From assembly GCA_937907435.1 (NCBI GenBank), contig CALCIA010000075.1, forward strand, positions 1 through 8,638: a DNA stretch of 8,638 nt, written 5' to 3'. The DNA is from an uncultured Actinomycetes bacterium (lineage in GTDB: Bacteria > Actinomycetota > Thermoleophilia > Solirubrobacterales > 70-9). Under the pieces are notes generated by a model, which saw only the letters and a list, made by a program, of their open reading frames with translations, had not been told where the DNA came from and searched no databases. Position 1 is the stretch's first letter. Each line of letters starts with the position of its first letter. Shown piece after piece: positions 1 to 6,545 of this stretch. A program made the translations under genes and the position numbers.

Positions 1-40
1 CTCTCGCCACGGCCACAGCCTGCCCGGGCCGTGGCGAGAG
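1..40 (-). terminator. Perfect 14-bp inverted repeat downstream of infA, possible terminator hairpin
   Basis: Positions 1-14 (CTCTCGCCACGGCC) are the exact reverse complement of 27-40, with a 12-nt loop at 15-26. The stem is almost all G/C and would be very stable in RNA or single-stranded DNA. It lies 37 nt past the infA stop codon in the direction of transcription, as a terminator would. No U-tract can be checked because the window ends at the outer edge of the stem. The same hairpin recurs, inverted and cut short, at the other end of the window. It may therefore be a dispersed intergenic repeat rather than, or as well as, a terminator. Confidence 0.4.
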
Positions 41-51
41 GGGCGGGTCCC
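7..51 (+). repeat. Left copy of a 45-bp inverted repeat shared by both window ends
   Basis: Positions 7-51 are the exact reverse complement of 8594-8638. The repeat covers most of the 14-bp-stem hairpin plus 11 bp on its inner side (GGGCGGGTCCC, 41-51). Beyond position 51 the two copies diverge (CCTCACC here; TTCCCGG when the right copy is read in the same direction). Both copies therefore have the same orientation relative to the inside of the window. A dispersed intergenic repeat that broke the assembly is the simplest explanation. Confidence 0.9.
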
Positions 52-60
52 CCTCACCGA

Positions 61-74
61 GCCCGCGCTCGGGC
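61..74. other. Small hairpin just after the infA stop codon
   Basis: GCCCG (61-65) and CGGGC (70-74) are complementary around the four-base loop CGCT. It sits 2 nt past the infA stop codon. It could help stabilise the 3' end of the transcript together with the larger hairpin at 1-40. The stem is short and such matches are common in DNA this GC-rich, so a role is uncertain. Confidence 0.3.
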
Positions 75-76
75 GA

Positions 77-295
77 CTATTTGTAGCGGTAGGTGATGCG
101 ACCTCGGTCGAGGTCGTAGGGCGACAGCTCGATCTTCACGCGGTCGCCGGGCAGGATGCGGATGTAGTGGCGGCGCATCTTGCCGGAGATATGGCCGAGC
201 ACGTCGTGCCCGTTGTCCAGTTTGACCCGGAACATGGTGTTGGGGAGGGCCTCGGTGATCTCGCCCTCCATTTCGATCTTTTCCTCTTTAGCCAT
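77..295 (-). CDS. infA: Translation initiation factor IF-1
   Basis: IF-1 binds the A site of the 30S subunit and works with IF-2 and IF-3 during initiation. The 72-residue protein is one OB fold (S1-like) and has the normal full length. Family hallmarks are visible: EGEITEALPN near residues 10-19, the MFRV strand, NGHDVLGHISGKMR and RILPGDRVKIELSPYDL in the second half, and the classic ending RGRITYRYK. The start MAKEEK matches the usual IF-1 N-terminus, so the ATG at 293-295 is secure. It begins 18 nt after the cca stop. The 18 nt upstream show no purine-rich ribosome binding site, so translation may rely on coupling to cca or on another mechanism. In many bacteria infA lies between map and rpmJ at the head of a ribosomal-protein cluster. 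Here it follows cca, and what lies beyond it is outside the window. Confidence 0.97.
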   Translation of the reverse strand: MAKEEKIEMEGEITEALPNTMFRVKLDNGHDVLGHISGKMRRHYIRILPGDRVKIELSPYDLDRGRITYRYK

Positions 296-313
296 GCGGC
301 CGAAGAGCGTATC

Positions 314-1726
314 TCAACCGCGCAGCAAGCCGAGTGCGCCATCGCGGTCGGTGACCTCTCCGGCGTACTGGGCGGCCTCCAGCTCGGCCAGTTTTTTGCC
401 GATCTCGGGGCCCTCGATGCCGAGCTCGGCGGCGACCTCGTCGCCCCGCAGGAGCGGCTCCGGCGGGCCTTCGCGGTGCCAGTCGAGCGCCGCGGCGACC
501 ATCTCGCGGGCCAGGTCGAGGTGGGCCTGGACCATCTCCGGCGCGGCGATCGGGCCGGTGCCGCGGGCGGAGAGGCGGTCGGCGACGGTCAGCAGGGTGA
601 CGTCCACGGTCACCGGTTCGGTCCCGCGCAGGTAGGCGTGGATGCGGCGCGGCGGCAGCGGCGCCTCGCGGACCATGAAGCCGAGCACCAGGTGGTGGAG
701 CGTCAGGGCCTGCAGGTACCGGGTCAGCTTGCGGGAGGCGCGCAGGCGGCCCATGATCTCGCCGATCGTCGCCGCGCCCGCGACGTCGTGCCCTTTGAAG
801 CCGACGAAGCCGTCTTTCTCCTGGCGCGTCGCGGGCTTGGCGATGTCGTGGAGGAGGGCGCCGAAGCGCAGGGCGGTGGCGCGGTCCATCTCGTCGGCGA
901 GCGGCTCGGCGAGGAAGGCGGCGGCCTCGGCGGCCCGCTCGGCGCCGACGAAGCGCCCGAGGTCGGCCTCGATCTCGATCGTGTGGGCGAGCACCTCGAG
1001 CGTGTGCCCGTGCACGTCGAGATGGTGGTTGGGGCCCTGTTCGACCCCTTTCGTGCCCTCCAGCTCCGGCAGGACGACGGCGGTGAGGCGGAGCTCGTCG
1101 AGCAGCTCGAGGCCGCGCAGCGGCGCCGGGCCGCCGAGGAGCTGGCGCAGCTCGGCGAGCTGGCGCTCCCCCGCGGGCTCGGCGGCGCGCGGCGCGCTCG
1201 CGTGGGCGAGGGCGACGGTGTCGGGATCGATCCGCAGGCCGAGGCCGGCGGCGAGGCGGGCGGCGCGCAGCAGCCGCAGCGGGTCCTCCTCGAAGCTCCG
1301 CGGCCCGACCGCGCGCAGGACGCTCCGCTCGAGGTCGCCGAGGCCGCCGAACGGGTCGATCGCCGCGCCGCCCGAGAGCGGCACGGCGACGGCGCCGACG
1401 GTGAAGTCGCGGGCGGCCAGGTCGGCCTCGATCGAGTCGCCGCGCAGCGCCGTGACGTCGGCCTGCCATCCCTGCCCCGGCGCGACGACGCGCCAGGTGC
1501 GGAACTCGGCGGAGAGCTCGAAGGCGTGCTCGCCGAGCTCGCGGGCGAGCGCCTTCGCGATCGGGCCGGGATCGCCGGCGACCGCGAGGTCGAGATCGGT
1601 GACGTCACGCCCGAGCGCCGCATCGCGGACCGCCCCGCCGGCGATCCAGACGCCCTCTCCCCCGCCCAGCGCGCGGATCGCGGCGGCGGGCAGCGGCGCG
1701 GCGCGGAGGTCGTCGGCGAGGCTCAC
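314..1726 (-). CDS. cca: CCA tRNA nucleotidyltransferase / poly(A) polymerase family protein with HD domain
   Basis: A class II nucleotidyltransferase of 470 residues that probably adds or repairs the CCA 3' end of tRNAs using CTP and ATP. The N-terminal catalytic core has the family signature GGAVRD (residues 30-35) and the metal-binding DLD (44-46), followed by DLAARDFTVGAVA (102-114), DPFGGLGDL (124-132) and EDPLRLLRAAR (147-157). A C-terminal HD phosphohydrolase-like domain follows, with HHLDVHGHTLE (234-244), the HD pair in LLHDIAKP (His293-Asp294) and GHD (312-314). HD-containing members of the family can also have 2',3'-cyclic phosphodiesterase or phosphatase activity. The last ~50 residues resemble the usual C-terminal segment of these enzymes. 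The start is GTG at 1724-1726 and overlaps the alr stop as GTGA. A GGGGGA motif 4 nt upstream is the clearest ribosome binding site in the window. A-only or poly(A) activity cannot be excluded from sequence alone. Confidence 0.9.
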   Translation of the reverse strand: MSLADDLRAAPLPAAAIRALGGGEGVWIAGGAVRDAALGRDVTDLDLAVAGDPGPIAKALARELGEHAFELSAEFRTWRVVAPGQGWQADVTALRGDSIEADLAARDFTVGAVAVPLSGGAAIDPFGGLGDLERSVLRAVGPRSFEEDPLRLLRAARLAAGLGLRIDPDTVALAHASAPRAAEPAGERQLAELRQLLGGPAPLRGLELLDELRLTAVVLPELEGTKGVEQGPNHHLDVHGHTLEVLAHTIEIEADLGRFVGAERAAEAAAFLAEPLADEMDRATALRFGALLHDIAKPATRQEKDGFVGFKGHDVAGAATIGEIMGRLRASRKLTRYLQALTLHHLVLGFMVREAPLPPRRIHAYLRGTEPVTVDVTLLTVADRLSARGTGPIAAPEMVQAHLDLAREMVAAALDWHREGPPEPLLRGDEVAAELGIEGPEIGKKLAELEAAQYAGEVTDRDGALGLLRG

Positions 1727-2892
1727 GCGTCCCCCGTCGTCCGCCGGGGCACCCGCGGCAGGATCGCCGTCGTGACCTCGTAGTTGATCGTGTCGAGGCG
1801 GGCGGCAAGCTCCTCGGCGCGGATCTCCTCCTCGCCCTGGCGTCCGATCAGCACCGCCTCCGCGCCCGGCTCGACCGTGGTCTCGGGGCCGAGGTCGACG
1901 GTCAGGTTGTCCATCGAGATCGTCCCGACCAGCGGGTACCGGCGCCCGGCGACGAGGACATCGCAGTCGTTGGTGAGGGCGCGGCGCACGCCGTCGCCGT
2001 ATCCGAGCGGCACGACGCCCACCCAGGTGTCCGCGGGCGCCCGCCAGCGCCGCCCGTAGCCAACGCTCTGGCCCGCCGGGAACCGCTTCACCGCGGCGAC
2101 GTGGGAGCGCAGTGAGAGCACCGGCGTGAGCCCGTGCGCCGTCGGATCGAGCTGGAACGGATCGAGCCCGTAGATCGCCACGCCGCAGCGGGCCATGTCG
2201 AAGTGGGAGCGCGCCGAGCGGAAGACGGCGGCGCTGTTGGCGGCGTGGACGGTGACGCCGGGGTGCTCGGCGTGGACGGCCTCGGCGACGGGCTCGAAGC
2301 GGGCGAGCTGCTCGAAGAAGTAGCCCTCGTCGTCGTCCGGTTCGTCGGCGGTGGCGAAGTGGGTCCAGACGCCGGCCAGCTCGAGGTCGGGATCGGCGGC
2401 GACGGCGCGGGCGAGCCGCACCACCGCCTCGCCGTCGAAGGCGCCGAGCCGACCCATGCCGCTGTCGTGCTTGACGTGGACGCGGGCGCGGCGCCCGAGG
2501 GCGCGGGCACGGGCGCCGAGGAGGTCGAGGAAGCCGGGGGTCCAGACGCTGAGCGCCGAGTCGGCACCGAGCGCGACGTCGACCTCGGCCTCGGTGAGCG
2601 CGCCGAGGGTGAGCAGGTCGACGCCGCTCTCGGGACGCGCGCCGCCGGCCCCGTCGGGATCGGCCCGGCCCGCCGCTCCCGCCGCCGCCAATTCCGCGGC
2701 CTCAGCGGCGGTCGCGACGGCAAGCGCGCTCGCGCCCCCCGCCACCGCCGCCCGCGCCGCGTCGAGCGCCCCGTGCCCGTAGCCATTCGCCTTCACCACC
2801 GCGCAGAGCCGTGCGTCGCCCAGCTCCGCCCGCAGCCGCTCGCAGTTGGCGCGCAGCGCGCCGAGGTCGATCCGGGCGACCGCCCGCTCCAT
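1723..2892 (-). CDS. alr: Alanine racemase
   Basis: A pyridoxal-phosphate enzyme interconverting L- and D-alanine; D-alanine goes into the peptidoglycan peptide. Length, 389 residues, is normal to slightly long. The N-terminal TIM barrel carries the PLP-lysine motif AVVKANGYGHG (Lys34). Later conserved parts include HVKHDSGMGRLG, GVWTHFATADE, HAANSAA, ARCGVAIYGLDP, the catalytic tyrosine in SVGYGRRW (Tyr279), PLGYGDG and GTISMDNLTVDLG in the C-terminal beta domain. Residues ~73-90 form a Gly/Ala/Pro/Asp-rich stretch (GRADPDGAGGARPESG) where most homologues have only a few residues before the strand here read as LLTLGAL. It looks like a loop insertion. The ATG is 2 nt after the CBS gene stop (TAG-CC-ATG) with no good ribosome binding site, so coupled re-initiation is likely. 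The stop overlaps the cca start. Product assignment is secure. Confidence 0.96.
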   Translation of the reverse strand: MERAVARIDLGALRANCERLRAELGDARLCAVVKANGYGHGALDAARAAVAGGASALAVATAAEAAELAAAGAAGRADPDGAGGARPESGVDLLTLGALTEAEVDVALGADSALSVWTPGFLDLLGARARALGRRARVHVKHDSGMGRLGAFDGEAVVRLARAVAADPDLELAGVWTHFATADEPDDDEGYFFEQLARFEPVAEAVHAEHPGVTVHAANSAAVFRSARSHFDMARCGVAIYGLDPFQLDPTAHGLTPVLSLRSHVAAVKRFPAGQSVGYGRRWRAPADTWVGVVPLGYGDGVRRALTNDCDVLVAGRRYPLVGTISMDNLTVDLGPETTVEPGAEAVLIGRQGEEEIRAEELAARLDTINYEVTTAILPRVPRRTTGDA

Positions 2893-2894
2893 GG

Positions 2895-3359
2895 CTAAGA
2901 ATCTTCGACGACGGCGGCGAGCGCGTCGGCCCGCGTGACCATGCCCGCCAGCCGCCCGTCCTCGTCGACCACGGGCAGATGGTTGTGGTGGTGCTCGGCG
3001 ATCTTCTTCGCCACCCGGTCGGCCGCCTCGTAGGTGTGGACGACGATCGGGTCGGCGGTCATCAGCTCCGAGACCTTCGTCGCGAACGCCTTTTCGAGCC
3101 GCTTCTCGAAGCCTTTCATCGAGCCGATGAAGACGACCCCGCCCATGATTTCGAAGTAGTGCGGCAGGTGGAGGTCGGACTCCTCGTCGGCGAGGATGAG
3201 GTCGGACTCGCTGACGATGCCGACCACCTTGTGGTCCGCATCGACGACCGGGACGGCGCCCAGGTCGCTCTTCGCCAGCAGGTCGATCGCGGTGCGGGCT
3301 TCGTCGTCCGGTGCGACGCCGGCCACGTCGGCGTTCATGATCTCGGCAGCGGTCTTCAT
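2895..3359 (-). CDS. Two-CBS-domain protein (Bateman module)
   Basis: A 154-residue stand-alone pair of CBS domains, which usually dimerise and bind adenine nucleotides or related ligands to report energy state. CBS1 spans about residues 5-57, with GAVPVVDADHKVVGIVSESDL (34-54 region). CBS2 spans about 95-150, with VSELMTADPIVV, HLPVVDEDGRLAGMVTRADAL and a conserved-looking T/SxxD-type end to each unit (SESD, TRAD). The linker (~58-94) contains DLHLPHYFEIMGG and a basic/acidic helix ending KAFATKV, typical of small actinobacterial CBS proteins. A histidine cluster (H123-H125, H127) precedes the second core strand. There is no signal peptide, membrane segment or attached enzyme domain. It sits 15 nt after nnr and 2 nt before alr, so it may modulate a neighbouring enzyme or act more broadly. 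The ligand and target are unknown. No clear ribosome binding site precedes its ATG. Confidence 0.9.
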   Translation of the reverse strand: MKTAAEIMNADVAGVAPDDEARTAIDLLAKSDLGAVPVVDADHKVVGIVSESDLILADEESDLHLPHYFEIMGGVVFIGSMKGFEKRLEKAFATKVSELMTADPIVVHTYEAADRVAKKIAEHHHNHLPVVDEDGRLAGMVTRADALAAVVEDS

Positions 3360-3374
3360 CTCGGTCGCGCGAGG

Positions 3375-4958
3375 CTACTCGACCGGCCCGGCGGAGCGCA
3401 GCCCCGCGGGGATCGCGGCGATCACGTCGGTGGCGATCACCGACTCCGGCAGGCCGACGCGCCGCGCCGCCTCCTGGCCCGCGCGGGCGTGGGCGATCAC
3501 CGCGGCGCAGGCGGCGGCGAAGGGCTCGAGGCCGCGGGCGAGGAGCGCCGCGGTCATCCCGGAGAGGACGTCGCCGCTGCCGGCGGTCGCCAGGGCGGGC
3601 GCCGCGACGGCGTTGACGGCGACGCGCTCGCCGTCGGTGACGATCGTGTCGTCGCCCTTCAGCACGACGACGGCGCCGCTCCAGGCGGCCGCCTCGCGGG
3701 CGGCGGCGAGACGGCGCTCGCCGATCTCGGCCGAGTCGCGCTCCAGCAGACGGCCCAGCTCGCCCGCGTGCGGCGTGAGGACGGTCGGCGCAGGGCGCGC
3801 GGCGAGGCGGTCGAGCTGGCCGGCGAAGGCGTTCAGGCCGTCGGCGTCGATGACCAGCGGCGCGTCGATCCGCGGTGCGACCTCGCGGGCAAGCGCGAGC
3901 GAGTCGTCATCACGGCCGAGGCCGGGGCCGAGCACGCCGGCGGCGGCGCGCTCGAAGGCGGTGAGGAGCTCGTCGGCGGCCTCGGGGCCGAGCCGCCCCG
4001 GCGTCGTGCCGATCCCCCTCGACATCACCTCGACCTCCGCGGCTTCGAAGACCGGCTCGAGATCGGCGGGGACGGCGACGGTCGCATAACCGGCACCCGC
4101 GCGGATCGCCGCGGTCGAGGACATCCGCACCGCGCCGGTGAGCCCGCGCGAGCCGCCCGCGATCGTCACCTGGCCGGAGCTGAACTTGGTCGATTGCGCC
4201 CCGCGACGGGGCAGGAGGTCGAGGACGGCGGGCTCGATCACCCCGGCTGCGGCGGGCTCGGGCGCCCCCGAAGGGATGCCGATCGGCGCGACGATCAGCT
4301 CACCGGTCGCCCACTTGCCGGGCGCGACGTAATGGCCGACCTTGGCGCCATGGAAGGTGACGGTGACGGCGGCCTCGACCACCGCGCCCGCCACTTCGCC
4401 GGTGGCGGCGTCGACCCCCGAGGCGATGTCGCAGGCGACGACCGGAGCGCCGCAGCCGTTCATCGCGTCGATCGCGGCCGCCGCGGGCTCGCGCGGCGCG
4501 CCGGAGAAGCCGGTGCCGAAGATCGCGTCGACCACGGCGCCCGACCCGGCGAGGAACGCCGCGACGTCGCCGCCGTCCCCCACCTCGATCGCGTTCGCAG
4601 AAACCCGCGGATAGCGCGGAGAAGTGCGAACTCCACCCCCGGGGTCCTCCTCCAGGCGCTTGAGGTTGACGGTCGCGTCCGGGCTCAGCTCATCCGCCGG
4701 CCACAGCAGCAAAACCTCGGCATCGAAGCCCATCGCGCGCAGCAAGCGCGCCGCGACCAGGCCGTCGCCGCCGTTGTTGCCCTTGCCGCAGACGACCCGC
4801 ACGGGCCTTTCGGGCGCCAGGCGCGCCACCGCCTCGGCGACCGCCCGCCCGGCGTTCTCCATCAGCTCCAGCGAATCGACGCCCTGTTCCTCGATCGCCC
4901 AGCGGTCGGCCGACCGCATCCCCTCCGCGTCGTAGAGACCCCGCAGCCACGTTTCCAT
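3375..4958 (-). CDS. nnr: Bifunctional NAD(P)H-hydrate epimerase / ADP- or ATP-dependent NAD(P)H-hydrate dehydratase
   Basis: A metabolite-repair enzyme of 527 residues. The N-terminal YjeF_N domain (about 1-215) interconverts R- and S-NAD(P)HX. The C-terminal ribokinase-like domain (about 235-520) dehydrates S-NAD(P)HX back to NAD(P)H at the cost of a nucleoside phosphate. N-terminal markers are LMENAG (32-37), NNGGDG (61-66), FGTGFSG, CDIASGVDAATGEV and FHGAKVGHYVAPGK. C-terminal markers are the KFSSGQVTIAGGS loop, IDADGLNAF, LTPHAGELGRLL, KGDDTIV, and the catalytic/anion-hole motif AGSGDVLSGM near residue 460. Length and domain order match the fused bacterial form seen in E. coli (Nnr/YjeF), so both activities are expected from one chain. 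The ATG at 4956-4958 follows the lipoprotein gene by 20 nt, with a weak TAGG about 9 nt upstream. An in-frame ATG at residue 14 (MRSADRW) is an alternative start. Confidence 0.94.
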   Translation of the reverse strand: METWLRGLYDAEGMRSADRWAIEEQGVDSLELMENAGRAVAEAVARLAPERPVRVVCGKGNNGGDGLVAARLLRAMGFDAEVLLLWPADELSPDATVNLKRLEEDPGGGVRTSPRYPRVSANAIEVGDGGDVAAFLAGSGAVVDAIFGTGFSGAPREPAAAAIDAMNGCGAPVVACDIASGVDAATGEVAGAVVEAAVTVTFHGAKVGHYVAPGKWATGELIVAPIGIPSGAPEPAAAGVIEPAVLDLLPRRGAQSTKFSSGQVTIAGGSRGLTGAVRMSSTAAIRAGAGYATVAVPADLEPVFEAAEVEVMSRGIGTTPGRLGPEAADELLTAFERAAAGVLGPGLGRDDDSLALAREVAPRIDAPLVIDADGLNAFAGQLDRLAARPAPTVLTPHAGELGRLLERDSAEIGERRLAAAREAAAWSGAVVVLKGDDTIVTDGERVAVNAVAAPALATAGSGDVLSGMTAALLARGLEPFAAACAAVIAHARAGQEAARRVGLPESVIATDVIAAIPAGLRSAGPVE

Positions 4959-4978
4959 GGCGCCAACCTACCCGGGGG

Positions 4979-6541
4979 CTACTTCGTCAGGCCGACGATC
5001 ACCTTCGCGGTGGTCATCTGCCCTTCGGCTTCGGACCCGATCCCGAGGTAATCGATCTTCTGCAGGTACGGCCTGGCCTTGTCGATTTCCGCCCGTTCCT
5101 CCGGCGAGAGCAGCGCTTCGACCAGCTTCAGCATCGGGCCGCCCTCGACGAAGGCGCTCATCGGGGTCGAGCCGAGGGCGCTCTTGGCCGCTTCGAAGCC
5201 CGGCGTCGTGCCGAGCGTCCTCGCCTGCCCGCGCAGCGCCTGCGCCGCCGCCCTCGGCCCGTAGGCGATCACGATCTTTTCCCCGGCGGCACCGAAGATC
5301 AGCGGTTTCGGTCCGAGGTCGGGCACGCGGACGGAGAAGCCGGTGACGTTGCCGCTGATCGCGGTGACGCCGGGGGTGCCGGTCGCCCGCAGCAGCAGGC
5401 CGATATCGGAGACCATTTTGCGCGCTTCGCCGGCGTCCTTGGTCTCGACCACGACCGCGCCGCCGAGGCTGCTTTCGCTCGACCCTTCGACGAACCCGGC
5501 GAGGTCGCCGAACGACTGGCCCAGCGATTTCAGGTTGAAGCCCATCGCCTCGAACGCCGCCCCCAGTTCGCCCGGTTGGAGCTGGCCCGGGACGCCCTTT
5601 TCGCTGAACGCTTCCAGGCCTTCGCCGAAGCTCTGGCCGAATTCGGCGGCGGCGAAGCCGAGCACCGCGGTCGCCGGCAAGGCTTCCAGCGCCCCCGTCG
5701 CGTCGCCGGTCCCGGTCACCCCTTTGCCGAGGTTCGAGGTCACGTCGATCTCGATCTGTTCGGAATGCGGGATCACGGTGGCGACGGCGGTCGCCTTCTT
5801 CGGTTCGATCTGGACCAGGTCGAAGAAGGCTTCGGTTTCCGCCGGCAGCACGCTCTTCGTTTCTTCGATCAGACCGCCGATGTCGACGTAGACGTTGCCG
5901 ATCCCTTCGTCCGGCGCGCCGTCCATTGCTTCCTTGAACTTCGGCGATTCGTTCAGCCCTTCGCCTTCGAAGGCTTCGACCATCGCTTCGAAGTCCCCCT
6001 TCGTTTCGCCGAAGGCGATGTAGTCGCCGATCATCCCGAGCACGTCGCCGTCGTCGGGCTCTTCGTAGTAGGCGTGCCCTTCGAATTCGCCCTGTTTGGC
6101 GCCTTCGTCGTTCTTTTCGACCCGTTCCTCGAGGAATTCTTCGGCTTCGCCGGAGTCGGTCGTTTCCAGCGCCATGCCGACGCCGTGGAAGTCGTTGCCG
6201 TCGTACCCCTCCAGGTAGAGGCCGGCCTTTTCGCCCAGCCACGGTTCGACTTCCGCTTCGAAGTCGAGCTTTTCGCCTTCGCCGAGCGCCGCGCCTTCGA
6301 GTTCTTCGGCGATGAATTCGCCGACGTTGTCGATCCCGAAGGCGGTCTGCGCGACTTCGTTCAGCGCTTCGCTGGTCTTCCCGTCCGGCTGCAGGTTCGC
6401 TTCCAGGTAGACCGGCGCCGCCTTCGGCACCAGGCCGGCCGGTTCGCCGCCCCCGCCTCCCGAGCCGCCGCAGCCGGCGACGGCAAGCGCCACGGCAAGC
6501 ACGGCCGCGATCGAGATGACCAGTAGCTTCGGCGCCTTCAT
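4979..6541 (-). CDS. DUF3352-type putative lipoprotein
   Basis: A 520-residue exported protein of unknown function. The N-terminus is a lipoprotein signal: a basic MKAPK, a hydrophobic stretch (residues 6-22) and the lipobox VAGC with Cys24 as the likely lipidated residue, followed by a Gly-rich linker (GGSGGGGG). It should be anchored on the outer face of the cytoplasmic membrane. The mature start, LVPKAAPVYLEANLQPDG, is what I associate with DUF3352 proteins of Solirubrobacterales-like actinobacteria. That assignment is from memory and rests on this segment and the overall style. The first ~220 mature residues are rich in Glu/Asp. I see no catalytic motif. Glutamate is written mainly as GAA here, whereas cca uses almost only GAG. 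It starts 4 nt after the glmS stop (TGA-CCCG-ATG), so coupled translation is likely. A role in the envelope would fit glmS and alr nearby, but that is inference. Confidence 0.85.
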   Translation of the reverse strand: MKAPKLLVISIAAVLAVALAVAGCGGSGGGGGEPAGLVPKAAPVYLEANLQPDGKTSEALNEVAQTAFGIDNVGEFIAEELEGAALGEGEKLDFEAEVEPWLGEKAGLYLEGYDGNDFHGVGMALETTDSGEAEEFLEERVEKNDEGAKQGEFEGHAYYEEPDDGDVLGMIGDYIAFGETKGDFEAMVEAFEGEGLNESPKFKEAMDGAPDEGIGNVYVDIGGLIEETKSVLPAETEAFFDLVQIEPKKATAVATVIPHSEQIEIDVTSNLGKGVTGTGDATGALEALPATAVLGFAAAEFGQSFGEGLEAFSEKGVPGQLQPGELGAAFEAMGFNLKSLGQSFGDLAGFVEGSSESSLGGAVVVETKDAGEARKMVSDIGLLLRATGTPGVTAISGNVTGFSVRVPDLGPKPLIFGAAGEKIVIAYGPRAAAQALRGQARTLGTTPGFEAAKSALGSTPMSAFVEGGPMLKLVEALLSPEERAEIDKARPYLQKIDYLGIGSEAEGQMTTAKVIVGLTK

Positions 6542-6545
6542 CGGG

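Noticed and set aside
1..51. Circular molecule with overlapping ends
   Set aside because: The shared end sequence is in inverted, not direct, orientation, so the ends cannot be joined into a circle through it.
167..1783. A 538-codon plus-strand open frame opposite cca
   Set aside because: The opposite strand encodes a clear nucleotidyltransferase with all signature motifs. The plus-strand product is composition-driven, with no recognisable domain.
2811..5051. A 746-codon open frame on the plus strand across nnr, the CBS gene and the end of alr
   Set aside because: It lies antisense to three well-identified genes. Its translation is a low-complexity Arg/Gly/Ala/Asp mix, as expected from the complement of GC3-rich codons, and shows no family motif.
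5576..6526. A 316-codon Phe-rich plus-strand frame opposite the lipoprotein gene
   Set aside because: The many Phe (TTC) codons are the exact complement of the GAA glutamate codons on the minus strand, and the sense product has a proper lipoprotein signal.
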